Counted from the first letter of the stretch, positions 1 through 8,290 are shown. The stretch is DNA of 64,000 bases from Arthrobacter sp. ISL-95 (GCF_018613695.1 NZ_JAGGPR010000008.1:319698-383697), one strand, 5' to 3'. Numbers and translations: made by a program. Notes: a model not told the origin generated them from the letters alone.

Positions 1-362
1 ACGGACAAGGTGGCCGCAAGATGCCCACCGGCAGAGAACCCGAGGACCCCCACCCGATCCGGATCAACGTTCAATCCGTGATCGCCATCCCGGATCCACA
101 GCATTGCCTGCTTCGCATCCAGCAACGGGGCCGGGTGCTGATCCGGCGCCACCCGGTAGCGCAGCACAAAAGCGTGGATCCCCAGCGAGGCGAGCCATTC
201 AGCCACAGGCTCGGCTTCGTGATCTGTCGTTTTCGCGTAGCCGCCGCCGGGAAGGACCAGGACGGCTGGCGCTGACTCGGCTGAGTGCCCACCATTGCTG
301 GAAACCCCGACGGCGGGAATCACCGTGAGCGCCCGGGGCGCTTCAACCGTCGCGGCGGTCAT
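1..362 (-). CDS. Alpha/beta-hydrolase (acetyl-esterase type), 5' part only
   Basis: Reading the minus strand from an ATG at 362 gives 120 uninterrupted codons that run off the window edge, so only the N-terminal part is present. The fragment carries an oxyanion-hole motif LPGGGY (residues 37-42) and the nucleophile elbow GFSAGG with Ser110, the pattern of small carbohydrate-ester or acetylxylan-type hydrolases. The ATG overlaps the stop of the upstream LacI gene by four bases (ATGA), so the two are translationally coupled. It probably removes acyl groups from a sugar handled by the divergent operon; that substrate link is inference. The acid and histidine of the triad lie outside the window. 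Confidence 0.85.
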   Translation of the reverse strand, partial: MTAATVEAPRALTVIPAVGVSSNGGHSAESAPAVLVLPGGGYAKTTDHEAEPVAEWLASLGIHAFVLRYRVAPDQHPAPLLDAKQAMLWIRDGDHGLNVDPDRVGVLGFSAGGHLAATLS

Positions 363-1396
363 ACCTGCGATTCCACCGGGGTTTCAGTGCTGCGGCGTAG
401 CTTGACCGCCCCGCTGACAGGAGGGGTGTCAGGATCCCCGGCAGCGAGACGGCCAATGTCCTCGAGGGGCAAATGCACCGTGGACAGGGCCGGCCGGAAG
501 TCACGCAGGGTCTCAATATCGTCAAAACCGGCAATGGTGGCATCCCGGGGAATCCATACGCCTTCGGGTCGGAGCGCGGCGGTAACACCAATGGCCATGA
601 CGTCGTTTACGGCAAAGATGCAGAGTCGTTCTTTGGAGGCCTTGATCCGATCGGCGAGCGCGAGTCCGGCGTCGTATCCTCCCGCACGGTTGAAGCCGGT
701 GCGGATGATTTCCGCTGCGGGCCTGCCGGCGTCGGTGAGTCCTCGCTGAAAACCGCGCACACGGTCGTCGGAGGTGTAGAGCCCTTCGGGGCCGGCAACG
801 ATCAGGAACTCGCCGTGGTGAGTAGCGGCTAGTTCGGCGGCGAGGCCGGCAGCGAGTTCCTCGTTAGGGACCTTCACCACGTGGTAGCCCTCGGTGGTGG
901 ACGCGCCAACCACCGGGTGTCCCACTACGCCCACGTGCCCTCCGTTACGGCAATAGCGGTCCAATTCTGCGGCGAGTTCGGTGTTGCCTTGCTTGTCCTG
1001 GGCACGGACGGAGCGCGAGCCGGCGATCACGATGGAGTCGGCACGGCGGGCGGCGAACGCAGCTACTGCTTCTTTTTCGTCATGCGGGGCGCCGGATGTG
1101 CTGGCCAGCAGGACCATACGGTTTTGCTGACGGGCTGCTTCCTGGACTCCGCGGGCGATGGCTGAGAAATAGGGGTCGGCAATGTCGTGGACAATGAGGC
1201 CGATCAATCCTGAGCTCGATTTCGCCAAGGCCTGCGCCTGCGCGTTGGGGACGTAACCGAGCTTTTCGGCGGCGTCGCGAACGCGTCCTGCGATGTCCTC
1301 AGCCGGTTTACGCGATGAGCCGTTGAGGACCCGGGATGCCGTGGCCAGGGAGACCCCGGCTAGACGGGCAACTTCACTCAGTGTGCTGGCGGCCAC
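359..1396 (-). CDS. LacI-family transcriptional regulator
   Basis: A 345-residue LacI/GalR repressor. The N-terminal helix-turn-helix reads TLSEVARLAGVSLATASRVL, followed by a hinge and a periplasmic-binding-protein-like effector domain ending with the usual IAGFDDIE segment. The reading frame is open further upstream, but I chose the GTG at 1396 because a strong AAAGGAGGG ribosome site precedes it and the HTH begins a few residues later. The stop overlaps the start of the esterase gene. It is divergent from the 1591-4813 operon, and two LacI-type palindromes lie between them, so it most likely controls both directions. The effector is unknown. Confidence 0.9.
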   Translation of the reverse strand: MAASTLSEVARLAGVSLATASRVLNGSSRKPAEDIAGRVRDAAEKLGYVPNAQAQALAKSSSGLIGLIVHDIADPYFSAIARGVQEAARQQNRMVLLASTSGAPHDEKEAVAAFAARRADSIVIAGSRSVRAQDKQGNTELAAELDRYCRNGGHVGVVGHPVVGASTTEGYHVVKVPNEELAAGLAAELAATHHGEFLIVAGPEGLYTSDDRVRGFQRGLTDAGRPAAEIIRTGFNRAGGYDAGLALADRIKASKERLCIFAVNDVMAIGVTAALRPEGVWIPRDATIAGFDDIETLRDFRPALSTVHLPLEDIGRLAAGDPDTPPVSGAVKLRRSTETPVESQV

Positions 1397-1464
1397 GGGG
1401 CCCTCCTTTTCTGCAAGCGTCGGGACTGGCGCTAAGGAAATTATGGCAGTCTTTCGCGAACTTC

Positions 1465-1530
1465 GGGAAAGCGCTTGCCAATCCGGCGCGTCATGGTGCA
1501 TGATCGATTGCAACGGGAATGCGCTTTCCC
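1465..1530 (+). promoter_or_regulatory. Promoter with two LacI-type operators
   Basis: Two near-palindromes with a central CG lie in the divergent gap: GGAAAGCGCTTGCC (1466-1479) and GGGAATGCGCTTTCCC (1515-1530, one mismatch). Their centres are exactly 50 bp apart, close to five helical turns, which suits one repressor tetramer or two dimers on one DNA face. A promoter fits between them: -35 TTGCCA (1475-1480), 18-bp spacer, -10 CATGAT (1499-1504). The first operator would cover the -35 box and the second would sit just past the start site. Confidence 0.7.
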
Positions 1531-1590
1531 ACATGAACTGCAAGCACCGGCATCCGCTGAGCGACCGGCACCCAAGGCACTGGAGAAAAC

Positions 1591-2760
1591 ATGGGCTACG
1601 AAACAAAGACGATCCGCATCGCCATGAACGGCATCACCGGACGCATGGGCTACCGCCAGCACTTGCTGCGGTCCATCCTGCCCATCCGCGATGCCGGGGG
1701 CTTCACCCTGGAAGACGGCACCAAGGTTCAGGTTGAGCCGATCCTCGTTGGCCGCAACGAAGCCAAGATCCGCGAACTGGCCGAGCTCCACAAGGTTTCC
1801 GAATGGACCACGGACCTCGACGCCGTGATCGCCGATCCCACCGTGGACATCATCTTTGACGCTTCCATGACCAGCCTTCGCGCCGCCACGTTGAAGAAGG
1901 CAATGCGCGCCGGCAAGCACATCTTCACCGAGAAGCCCACGGCCGAGACCCTCGAAGAGGCAATTGAGCTGGCACAGATCGGCAAGGAAGCCGGCGTCAC
2001 TGCAGGCGTTGTGCATGACAAGCTCTACCTCCCCGGCCTGGTCAAGCTCCGCCGCCTGGTGGACGAAGGCTTCTTCGGCCGCATCCTCTCCATCCGTGGC
2101 GAATTCGGCTACTGGGTCTTCGAAGGCGACGTCCAAGCTGCTCAGCGTCCGTCCTGGAACTACCGCAAGGAAGACGGCGGCGGAATGACCACGGACATGT
2201 TCTGCCACTGGAACTACGTCCTTGAAGGCATCATCGGCAAGGTCAAGAGCGTCAACGCCAAGACCGCCACGCACATCCCCGCACGTTGGGACGAGGCCGG
2301 CAAGGAATACAAGGCCACCGCAGACGACGCTTCCTACGGCATCTTCGAACTCGAAACCCCGGGCGGCGACGACGTCATCGGCCAGATCAATTCCTCCTGG
2401 GCCGTTCGCGTCTACCGCGACGAACTGGTTGAGTTCCAGATCGACGGCACGCACGGTTCCGCCGTCGCCGGTTTGAACAAGTGCGTTGCGCAGCAGCGCG
2501 CCCACACCCCCAAGCCCGTCTGGAACCCGGACCTGCCCGTCACCGAATCGTTCCGCAGTCAGTGGCAGGAAGTTCCCGCCAACGCTGAACTGGACAACGG
2601 CTTCAAGCTGCAGTGGGAAGAATTTCTGCGCGACGTCGTTGCCGGCCGCGAGCACCGCTTCGGCCTGCTCTCCGCAGCACGCGGCGTGCAGCTGGCCGAA
2701 CTCGGCCTGCAGTCCTCCGCCGAGCGCCGCACCATCGACATCCCGGAGATCACCCTCTAA
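1591..2760 (+). CDS. Gfo/Idh/MocA-family oxidoreductase
   Basis: A 389-residue NAD(P)-dependent dehydrogenase of the glucose-fructose/inositol dehydrogenase superfamily. The N-terminus has the dinucleotide-binding loop NGITGRMG (13-20) and the family motif FTEKP with Lys115, the expected catalytic or substrate-orienting lysine. The C-terminal half is the usual alpha/beta substrate domain. A GGAGA site precedes the ATG. It is the first gene of a tightly packed trio with a DUF993 protein (TAATG overlap) and a TIM-barrel isomerase, under a divergent LacI regulator. It probably oxidises a sugar or polyol derivative, but the substrate cannot be read from sequence. Confidence 0.9.
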   Translation: MGYETKTIRIAMNGITGRMGYRQHLLRSILPIRDAGGFTLEDGTKVQVEPILVGRNEAKIRELAELHKVSEWTTDLDAVIADPTVDIIFDASMTSLRAATLKKAMRAGKHIFTEKPTAETLEEAIELAQIGKEAGVTAGVVHDKLYLPGLVKLRRLVDEGFFGRILSIRGEFGYWVFEGDVQAAQRPSWNYRKEDGGGMTTDMFCHWNYVLEGIIGKVKSVNAKTATHIPARWDEAGKEYKATADDASYGIFELETPGGDDVIGQINSSWAVRVYRDELVEFQIDGTHGSAVAGLNKCVAQQRAHTPKPVWNPDLPVTESFRSQWQEVPANAELDNGFKLQWEEFLRDVVAGREHRFGLLSAARGVQLAELGLQSSAERRTIDIPEITL

Positions 2761-3974
2761 TGACGTCACTGATTCTTCCCACCAACGACGGCGGCACCCG
2801 CGAGTACCGCCTTCAGGCAGCCACATCGTGGGCCAAACCAACCGCTCCTTTGACGGCCCGCCGCGCCTACGCCGCAGCCCACGTCATCCCTGAGGTCGCC
2901 GCGGACAACACGCCCGGCGCACCGGCCCAGCTCGACTGGGACGCCACGCTGGCCTACCGGCACGAGCTGTGGTCCTACGGCCTGGGCGTTGCTGATGCCA
3001 TGGACACCGCCCAGCGCGGCATGGGCCTGGACTGGGCAGCCACGCAGCAGCTCATCAAGCGCACCGGCGCAGAAGCTGCCTCCGTTGTTTCGGCAGGCAA
3101 CGCCGCCGTTACCGGCAAGTCCGTCCGCGACCTCGTGTCGTGCGGCGCAGGCACCGATCAGTTGGACATCGCCGCGCTCCCCGAGGGTGCAGCGGGCATC
3201 CGGGCTGTCATCGACGCCTACCGCGAGCAGATCGCCGTCGTCAGCGAGGCCGGACCCAAGGTCATCCTCATGGCATCCCGCGCCCTGGCCAAGGTTGCCA
3301 ACGGTGCCGACGACTACCTGCACGTCTACTCGACGCTCCTGCAGGAAGTTGACCAGCCCGTCATCCTGCATTGGCTTGGCACTATGTTCGACCCCGCCCT
3401 GGCCGGATACTGGGGCTCCGACGACGTCTCAGTTGCCACCGAAACGTTCCTCAGCCTGATCCGCGAGCACTCGGACAAAGTTGACGGCGTGAAGGTTTCG
3501 CTGCTGGATGCATCGCATGAGGTTGCTCTCCGCGCCAACCTTCCGGAAGGCGTCCGCCTCTACACCGGCGACGACTTCAACTACCCGGAACTGATCGACG
3601 GCGACGCCACCCACCACTCGGACGCCCTGCTGGGCATCTTCGCTGCCATCTACCCGGCCGCTTCGGTTGCCTTGCAGAAGTACGACGCCGGGCAAGGTGC
3701 CGAGGGTCGCGCAGTCCTGGACTCCACCCGTGAGCTCGGAAAGCACATCTTCAGTGCACCCACGTTCTACTACAAGACCGGCATCGCCTTCATGTCCTGG
3801 CTCAACGGCAAGCAGCCCGGTTTCCAAATGGTAGGCGGCCTGCACTCGGGCCGTTCGGTCCTCCACCTGGCCAAGACCTTCGAACTGGCAGACCAAGCCG
3901 GTTTGCTGAAGGATCCGTCGCTGGCCGCGTTCCGGATGTCCGACTTCCTGCGGATCAACGGGGTGGGCGCATGA
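2760..3974 (+). CDS. DUF993 / dihydrodipicolinate-synthase-like protein
   Basis: A 404-residue DUF993 protein. The ATG overlaps the preceding stop (TAATG). The central and C-terminal parts read like the class I aldolase barrel of the DapA superfamily: QPVILHWLGTMFDP, then VDGVKVSLLD with Lys245 as the likely Schiff-base lysine, then a YTGDDFNYPELI segment that parallels the SGDD loop of DapA enzymes. It is therefore probably a retro-aldolase or dehydratase acting on a keto-sugar acid made by the upstream dehydrogenase. No substrate has been assigned to the family to my knowledge; the role is inferred from fold and context. Confidence 0.85.
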   Translation: MTSLILPTNDGGTREYRLQAATSWAKPTAPLTARRAYAAAHVIPEVAADNTPGAPAQLDWDATLAYRHELWSYGLGVADAMDTAQRGMGLDWAATQQLIKRTGAEAASVVSAGNAAVTGKSVRDLVSCGAGTDQLDIAALPEGAAGIRAVIDAYREQIAVVSEAGPKVILMASRALAKVANGADDYLHVYSTLLQEVDQPVILHWLGTMFDPALAGYWGSDDVSVATETFLSLIREHSDKVDGVKVSLLDASHEVALRANLPEGVRLYTGDDFNYPELIDGDATHHSDALLGIFAAIYPAASVALQKYDAGQGAEGRAVLDSTRELGKHIFSAPTFYYKTGIAFMSWLNGKQPGFQMVGGLHSGRSVLHLAKTFELADQAGLLKDPSLAAFRMSDFLRINGVGA

Positions 3975-4813
3975 GCCCGGATTTCTCACGGCTGTCACTG
4001 AACAGCGCCACCACCAAGAAGTGGACGCTCGCCGAAGCCGTTGATGGTTGCGCCCGCGCCGGCATCCCCGCGATCGGGCCGTGGCGTGACCGCGTGGCCG
4101 AGGCCGGACTGGATAAAGCAGCCAAGCTCATCAAGGATGCTGGCCTGAGGGTTTCCTCGCTCTGCCGCGGAGGTTTCCTCACGGCGGCAGATCCGGAGGG
4201 ACAGGCCGCAGCACTGGCCGACAACTTCGAAGCCGTCCGTGAAGCAGTAGCCCTGGACACGCAGGAACTGTTCCTGGTGGTTGGCGGGCTCGCTCCAGGT
4301 GAGAAGGACGTTGTGGCAGCACGCCAGCGCGTCGCTGATCGTCTTGAGGAACTTGTGCCCTTTGCCTCAGAAAACGGCGTCCGCTTGGTGCTGGAGCCCC
4401 TGCACCCGATGTACGCTGCCGACCGCGCGCTGATCTCCACCCTTGGCCAGGCACTCGATCTTGCCGCGCCCTACGACGCAAAGGCTGTGGGCGTCGCCGT
4501 CGATACCTTCCACGTCTGGTGGGATCCGGAACTGAAGGCGCAGATCGAACGTGCCGGGCGCGAAAACCGCATTGCCTCCTACCAGGTATGCGACTTCAAC
4601 CTGCCGATCGCTGCGGACGCGCTGTTGTCCCGCGGCATGATGGGCGACGGCGTCATCGACTTCGCAACGATCGGCACCTGGGTCAGGGACACCGGATACA
4701 CGGGCGACATCGAAGTTGAAATCTTCAATCAGGAAATCTGGGATGCCGATGGTGACACCGTCCTGGAAACCATGAAGCAGCGCTACGCGGAGCTTGTTCT
4801 CCCGTTCGCATAA
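3971..4813 (+). CDS. Sugar phosphate isomerase/epimerase-like TIM barrel
   Basis: A 280-residue member of the xylose-isomerase-like TIM-barrel superfamily (AP endonuclease 2 fold). Candidate metal-binding residues are Glu142 in VLEPLHPMY, Asp178 and His181 in VDTFHVWWD, and Glu248 and Glu250 in the IEVEIF strand near the C-terminus. The start overlaps the DUF993 stop by four bases (ATGA), so all three genes form one coupled operon. It likely isomerises, epimerises or dehydrates an intermediate of the same unknown sugar pathway. A clear terminator follows. Confidence 0.88.
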   Translation: MSPDFSRLSLNSATTKKWTLAEAVDGCARAGIPAIGPWRDRVAEAGLDKAAKLIKDAGLRVSSLCRGGFLTAADPEGQAAALADNFEAVREAVALDTQELFLVVGGLAPGEKDVVAARQRVADRLEELVPFASENGVRLVLEPLHPMYAADRALISTLGQALDLAAPYDAKAVGVAVDTFHVWWDPELKAQIERAGRENRIASYQVCDFNLPIAADALLSRGMMGDGVIDFATIGTWVRDTGYTGDIEVEIFNQEIWDADGDTVLETMKQRYAELVLPFA

Positions 4814-4819
4814 CAACGT

Positions 4820-4857
4820 GATCCTCTCGCGGATGCCCTAAGCTCCGCGGGAGGATC
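4820..4857 (+). terminator. Stem-loop after the sugar operon
   Basis: Imperfect inverted repeat, arms 4820-4833 and 4844-4857, directly after the isomerase stop. It lacks a T-run, so it may act as an mRNA-stabilising hairpin ahead of the stronger terminator that follows. Confidence 0.5.
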
Positions 4858-4870
4858 GCTCCAAGAACCA

Positions 4871-4909
4871 GCGGGTTCCTGCCAAGGTCACGGCAGGGGC
4901 CCGCTTTTT
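4871..4909 (+). terminator. Intrinsic terminator
   Basis: GC-rich arms 4871-4883 and 4892-4904, with small mismatches, are followed by TTTTT (4905-4909). This is a classical Rho-independent terminator for the 1591-4813 operon. Confidence 0.75.
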
Positions 4910-5064
4910 GGTGCCCGGCTTTGTGTCTGCTGTGAGTCACGGAACGGGCAGGTGAGATAAAAGGTACACAGCGGAAACATTGCGTCGATGGGAGGAAACA
5001 ATGCCCACCTACGCTGGTTTTACCTGGACAGAGACGTCCACGAAACCACCGAAAGGACACCACC

Positions 5065-5238
5065 ATGATGCTCTTGAAGACACTCAGCTTCTTCCTCGAT
5101 GCCAGCGGCAGCCAGAGCGGCCCCTCCGGCGAATCCAACCCGAAGCACTCCCCCGCCATTGCCACCGAGCGTCTGACATCCAGCGCTTGGGAGGGCTGGT
5201 GGGATGACGCCGATCAAGGCTTTCCCGCCGAGGCCTGA
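5065..5238 (+). CDS. Small hypothetical protein (57 aa)
   Basis: I do not recognise this gene. An AAAGGA site lies 8 bases before an ATG that opens a 57-residue frame. The product begins with a short hydrophobic stretch (MMLLKTLSFFLD), continues with a Ser/Gly/Pro-rich linker and ends in an acidic tryptophan-rich tail (AWEGWWDDADQGF). It stands alone between the terminator at 4909 and a haemoglobin pseudogene on the other strand. The good ribosome site and non-random tail favour a real gene, but there is no family evidence. Confidence 0.45.
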   Translation: MMLLKTLSFFLDASGSQSGPSGESNPKHSPAIATERLTSSAWEGWWDDADQGFPAEA

Positions 5239-5242
5239 GCTT

Positions 5243-5489
5243 TCAGCCCGCCACGAGCCCGCCCCAAGACCACTCGGTGAGGCGCAGCCCGGCAGGGACG
5301 TCGTCAGCTGAACGCTCATAGCGCGCCATGGTGTTCGTAGTAACCCAAGCGAAGTAATCATGCAGGACTGTGCGGAGCGGATCATCCACCACGCCCACGT
5401 CCGTTAGCGCTTGGTCAAAGCACCCGATCGCCCGTGGCCAGCGCCAGGAAAAAGTCCGCACCGCCCGCCGCCTCGTACACCGTTTGCAT
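5243..5489 (-). pseudogene. Degraded group II truncated haemoglobin
   Basis: The minus strand holds two pieces of one globin gene in different frames. From ATG 5489 the start reads MQTVYEAAGGADFFLALA, the typical beginning of actinobacterial truncated haemoglobins. After about 20 codons the frame breaks, and the adjoining frame carries the C-terminal end CFDQALTDVG...LRTVLHDYFAW...WSWGGL down to the stop at 5243. The middle of the protein, about 70 residues with the haem-contacting helices, is missing. An internal deletion plus frameshift explains this, so no functional globin can be made. Confidence 0.75.
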
Positions 5490-5547
5490 GGTGAAACCAT
5501 GACATGAGTGCGGCCGGACGGGAAGTGAAAGTTGAGGCTGGGCGAAT

Positions 5548-5757
5548 TCAGGATGCTCGCGCAGCGAGCTGTACCTTGGCCTTCGGCAACCCGATAAAGG
5601 TGACCGAGCCGCCGTCGTGCCCTTTCAGTTCCAGCGTGATGTTTCGCGATCCCTCTTGGGACTCCACTGAGTTGACTTGGAAAACCTCACCGCTGATCCG
5701 GACGTTGTCGCCACCCTTGATGGCTTTGAGCTTCTTCTGTTGCACATCAGTGCGCAT
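5548..5757 (-). CDS. Small conserved-looking protein (69 aa)
   Basis: A small protein with regular beta-like composition: a basic start (MRTDVQQKKLKAIKGGDNVRISG), then strands such as VFQVNSVESQEG and ITLELKGHDGGSVTFIGLP. It looks like a single OB- or SH3-like barrel, but I recognise no family. I chose the ATG at 5757 because GGAG precedes it by 9 bases. A GTG at 5772 that overlaps the upstream yihY-type stop (TAGTG) is an alternative and would add five residues. It is probably cotranscribed with the membrane protein gene upstream. Confidence 0.6.
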   Translation of the reverse strand: MRTDVQQKKLKAIKGGDNVRISGEVFQVNSVESQEGSRNITLELKGHDGGSVTFIGLPKAKVQLAARAS

Positions 5758-5771
5758 TTCAGGAGTCTCCA

Positions 5772-6851
5772 CTATTTGTTCTTTTTCGGTTCATCACCGT
5801 GGGTTTCGCGGATCTCTTCACCGTCCCGAATGACTTGGTCTTCCTTTTCCTGCATCTTGTCGCTCTTCTTGGTATCCCGCGGCGGCAGCTGGATGCTTTC
5901 TTCGGCTTCAATACCGCCTTGCAGCTGGCGGCCGCGCTCCATCTCGGCGTCGAATTCCGCACCGAACAACAAGGACATGTTCAGGATCCAGAGCCACAGC
6001 AACATGATGATCACGCCGGCCAGGGCACCGTAGGTCTTGTTGTAGTTGCTGAAGTTTGCCACGTAGAACCCGAAGCCCAGCGATGCGATGGCGAAGATCA
6101 CCAGCGCGATCAGGGAGCCCATGCTCATCCAACGGAACTTGGGCTGCTTCACGTTGGGCGTGAAGTAGTACAGCACCGCAATGATGACGATGACTACCAG
6201 AATGAGGACCGGCCACTTGGCAATGTTCCAGACGGTCAGGAACGTTTCCGACAAACCGATGGCACCACCGATGGCTTCCGCCACCGGGCCGCTCAGGACC
6301 AGCATGGCTGCGGCGAGCGCAGCACCCACGACGGCGACGACGGTGACGGCGAGCATGGTGCCCCGCAGCTTGATGAAGCCACGGCCCTCGTCCACTTCGT
6401 ACACGCGGTTCATGGCGCGGCTGAACGCGGTGACGTAGCCGGAGGCTGACCACAGCGCCACCACAATGCCGAAGAACAATGCGAAGCCCGCCGCATTGGA
6501 TTTGGTCAGTTCCTCGATGGGCTGCCGCAGGGTGTCAACGCCAGGACCTGGCGCGAACTGCTGGGCGATATCCAGCAGTGCGGACGTGGTTTTCCCCGCG
6601 TCCCCAAAGATTCCCAACAGGGAGACCAACGCCAGGAGTGCTGGGAAGAGGGCGAGGACCCCATAGTAGGTAAGACCAGCTGCGGCGTCCGGGCACTGAT
6701 CCTTAGTGAACTCCCGCAGCGTCCGTTTGGCGATGTACATCCATGTGGGCTTGACGAGATCGTTGGGACTGTCCGGCTTGCGGGAGTCTTCCGGGGAAGG
6801 AGCGGTCTGCGCCTTGGCTGTGCTGGTGTGGGCTGAGTCTTGTGTGGTCAT
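5772..6851 (-). CDS. YihY/BrkB-family membrane protein
   Basis: An integral membrane protein of the YihY/virulence factor BrkB family. After a hydrophilic N-terminus of about 40 residues comes the family segment TKDQCPDAAAGLTYYGVLALFPALLALVSLLG. Further hydrophobic spans follow, including SASGYVTAFSRAMNRVYEV, and the tail is charged and Lys/Glu-rich. Six transmembrane helices are expected for the family. Its biochemical role is unsettled; it is not the RNase its old name suggested. The start is uncertain: ATG 6851 gives 359 residues, while ATG 6896 would add 15. A small downstream gene is adjacent. Confidence 0.85.
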   Translation of the reverse strand: MTTQDSAHTSTAKAQTAPSPEDSRKPDSPNDLVKPTWMYIAKRTLREFTKDQCPDAAAGLTYYGVLALFPALLALVSLLGIFGDAGKTTSALLDIAQQFAPGPGVDTLRQPIEELTKSNAAGFALFFGIVVALWSASGYVTAFSRAMNRVYEVDEGRGFIKLRGTMLAVTVVAVVGAALAAAMLVLSGPVAEAIGGAIGLSETFLTVWNIAKWPVLILVVIVIIAVLYYFTPNVKQPKFRWMSMGSLIALVIFAIASLGFGFYVANFSNYNKTYGALAGVIIMLLWLWILNMSLLFGAEFDAEMERGRQLQGGIEAEESIQLPPRDTKKSDKMQEKEDQVIRDGEEIRETHGDEPKKNK

Positions 6852-6989
6852 GGGGCACTCGTCCGTTGGGGTAGTTTGCGCGAACAACTGACCCATCAAT
6901 AGTAAGCATCCTGATGATTCATTCGGAAGAACCCACGCCGATTTATCGCCTACGGCCCCGAAAGATTATGGCGGATCCAAGCTCCCCGA

Positions 6990-8195
6990 TCAGGCCAGTT
7001 TGCTGGCCAGCAGGAACTCGAACGGCGACTCAATCACGGACCGGATCACCTGGCCCGCAGCGCCGAGAAGCGTTCCCGAGTGCTCCAGGGCGGAAACTGT
7101 CAGGTTATCCGGATCCAGCAGACCCGGAGCGTATCGCTCCAGGCTACTCATCAGTGCCGGTTTGAGCCATTCCGCCAGAACGGCAAAGTGCCCGCCGAGG
7201 ACGACGGCCTCAATATCCATCAACCGGGCAGAAGAGGCAAGCGCGACGCCCAAGTACCTCCCGGCGTCATGAACTGCCCGAGTAGCCTGCGGCTCCCGGG
7301 CAGCCAAGGCCGCCAGCAGCAGTTCAGTGCGTACGCCGAGCGAGCCATCCGGAATCCGCGCAGCCTCAAAAATAGCTTCCTGGCCGGCAAAGGTTTCCAG
7401 GCACCCCGCCCCGCCGCAGGAACAGGCAGGACCGTCCGGGTGGACAACAATGTGGCCGAGTTCGCCCGCAGATCCGCCTGGCCCGGTGTAGAGCTCGGAG
7501 CCAATAATGACGCCGCCGCCCACGCCCACCTCGCCTGAAACATAGAGGAAGTCGGGTTGTCCCTTGCCATACCAAAGCTCTCCGAGTGCGGCACTGTTTG
7601 CCTCATTGGATAACCTGACGCCAAGCGGCGCGCCTTCCAGCAGGGACCGCGGTTTCAGTTCCTCGTGTTCCCAGTGGAGGTTGGGAGCGGACAGGACAAG
7701 GTTGCGCTGCTCATCCACGAGACCCGGCACCGCTAACCCGCCGCCCAGGATTGAGATGTCCGCTGCGGCCGCGGCAGCGACGGCTTCGGCAGCAAGGCCA
7801 CCCAGGCGTTCCATAACCTTGTGGGGCGCGAGCCCCCGGTTGCGCGATTCGACTGTTGAGTGGAAGCGGAGGTTTCCCCCCAGGTCCACGAGGCCGACGG
7901 CCAAGTAGTCCACGTTGATCTCCATGCCCACTACGCCGCGACGCGAGCTCAGTTCCAAACCCTGGCCGGGGCGACCCCGCTCTCCGTCGCGGTACAGGCC
8001 CACTTCGGAGACCAGCCCGGACTCCACAAGATCAGCCACCAGGCTGGACACCGCGGCCTTGGTGAGCCCTGTTCCCGCAGCCAATTGCGCACGGCTGGGC
8101 TTGGCATCCCCGGTCCGCGCAATGGAGTCCATCACCAGGGAAAGATTCCGACGGCGGACGTCCCCTACGCGCCCGGGCGCGGCTTGCTCATTCAC
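6990..8195 (-). CDS. xylR: ROK-family repressor, probable xylose regulator
   Basis: A 401-residue ROK transcription factor. The N-terminal winged helix (SRAQLAAGTGLTKAAVSSLVADLVESG) is followed by a sugar-kinase-like ROK domain with the zinc-binding consensus CSCGGAGCLETFAG. The GTG at 8195 was chosen because AGGAGGT lies 9 bases upstream; the frame is open to 8267. It is divergent from xylA, and the intergenic region has a palindrome resembling Bacillus XylR operators (TTAGTTT half-sites), overlapping the xylA -10 box. It therefore most likely represses xylAB in the absence of xylose. Confidence 0.88.
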   Translation of the reverse strand: MNEQAAPGRVGDVRRRNLSLVMDSIARTGDAKPSRAQLAAGTGLTKAAVSSLVADLVESGLVSEVGLYRDGERGRPGQGLELSSRRGVVGMEINVDYLAVGLVDLGGNLRFHSTVESRNRGLAPHKVMERLGGLAAEAVAAAAAADISILGGGLAVPGLVDEQRNLVLSAPNLHWEHEELKPRSLLEGAPLGVRLSNEANSAALGELWYGKGQPDFLYVSGEVGVGGGVIIGSELYTGPGGSAGELGHIVVHPDGPACSCGGAGCLETFAGQEAIFEAARIPDGSLGVRTELLLAALAAREPQATRAVHDAGRYLGVALASSARLMDIEAVVLGGHFAVLAEWLKPALMSSLERYAPGLLDPDNLTVSALEHSGTLLGAAGQVIRSVIESPFEFLLASKLA

Positions 8196-8242
8196 TGGCG
8201 TGGGACCTCCTTGCGGATTCGAATAATTTCTTCCGGCTTCCA

Positions 8243-8290
8243 TTGACCATGATCCATCATCCCCCATATAGTTCAGATTGAAAACTAATT
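8243..8290 (+). promoter_or_regulatory. xylA promoter and XylR-like operator
   Basis: -35 TTGACC (8243-8248), 18-bp spacer and -10 TATAGT (8267-8272) form a good sigma-70-type promoter. Overlapping the -10 box is an imperfect palindrome with half-sites TAGTT (8269-8273) and AACTA (8284-8288). Read on the minus strand it gives a TTAGTTTT...AACTA pattern like known XylR sites. This geometry implies steric repression. Confidence 0.7.

Noticed and set aside
1441..2841. Long minus-strand frame of 466 codons opposite the oxidoreductase gene
   Set aside because: It mirrors the codon pattern of the real plus-strand gene, shows no domain and has low-complexity Gly/Val/Ala-rich composition; a high-GC shadow frame.
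5772..6851. RNase BN annotation for the YihY-type protein
   Set aside because: The historical RNase BN link of yihY was superseded; the sequence is a polytopic membrane protein without nuclease motifs.
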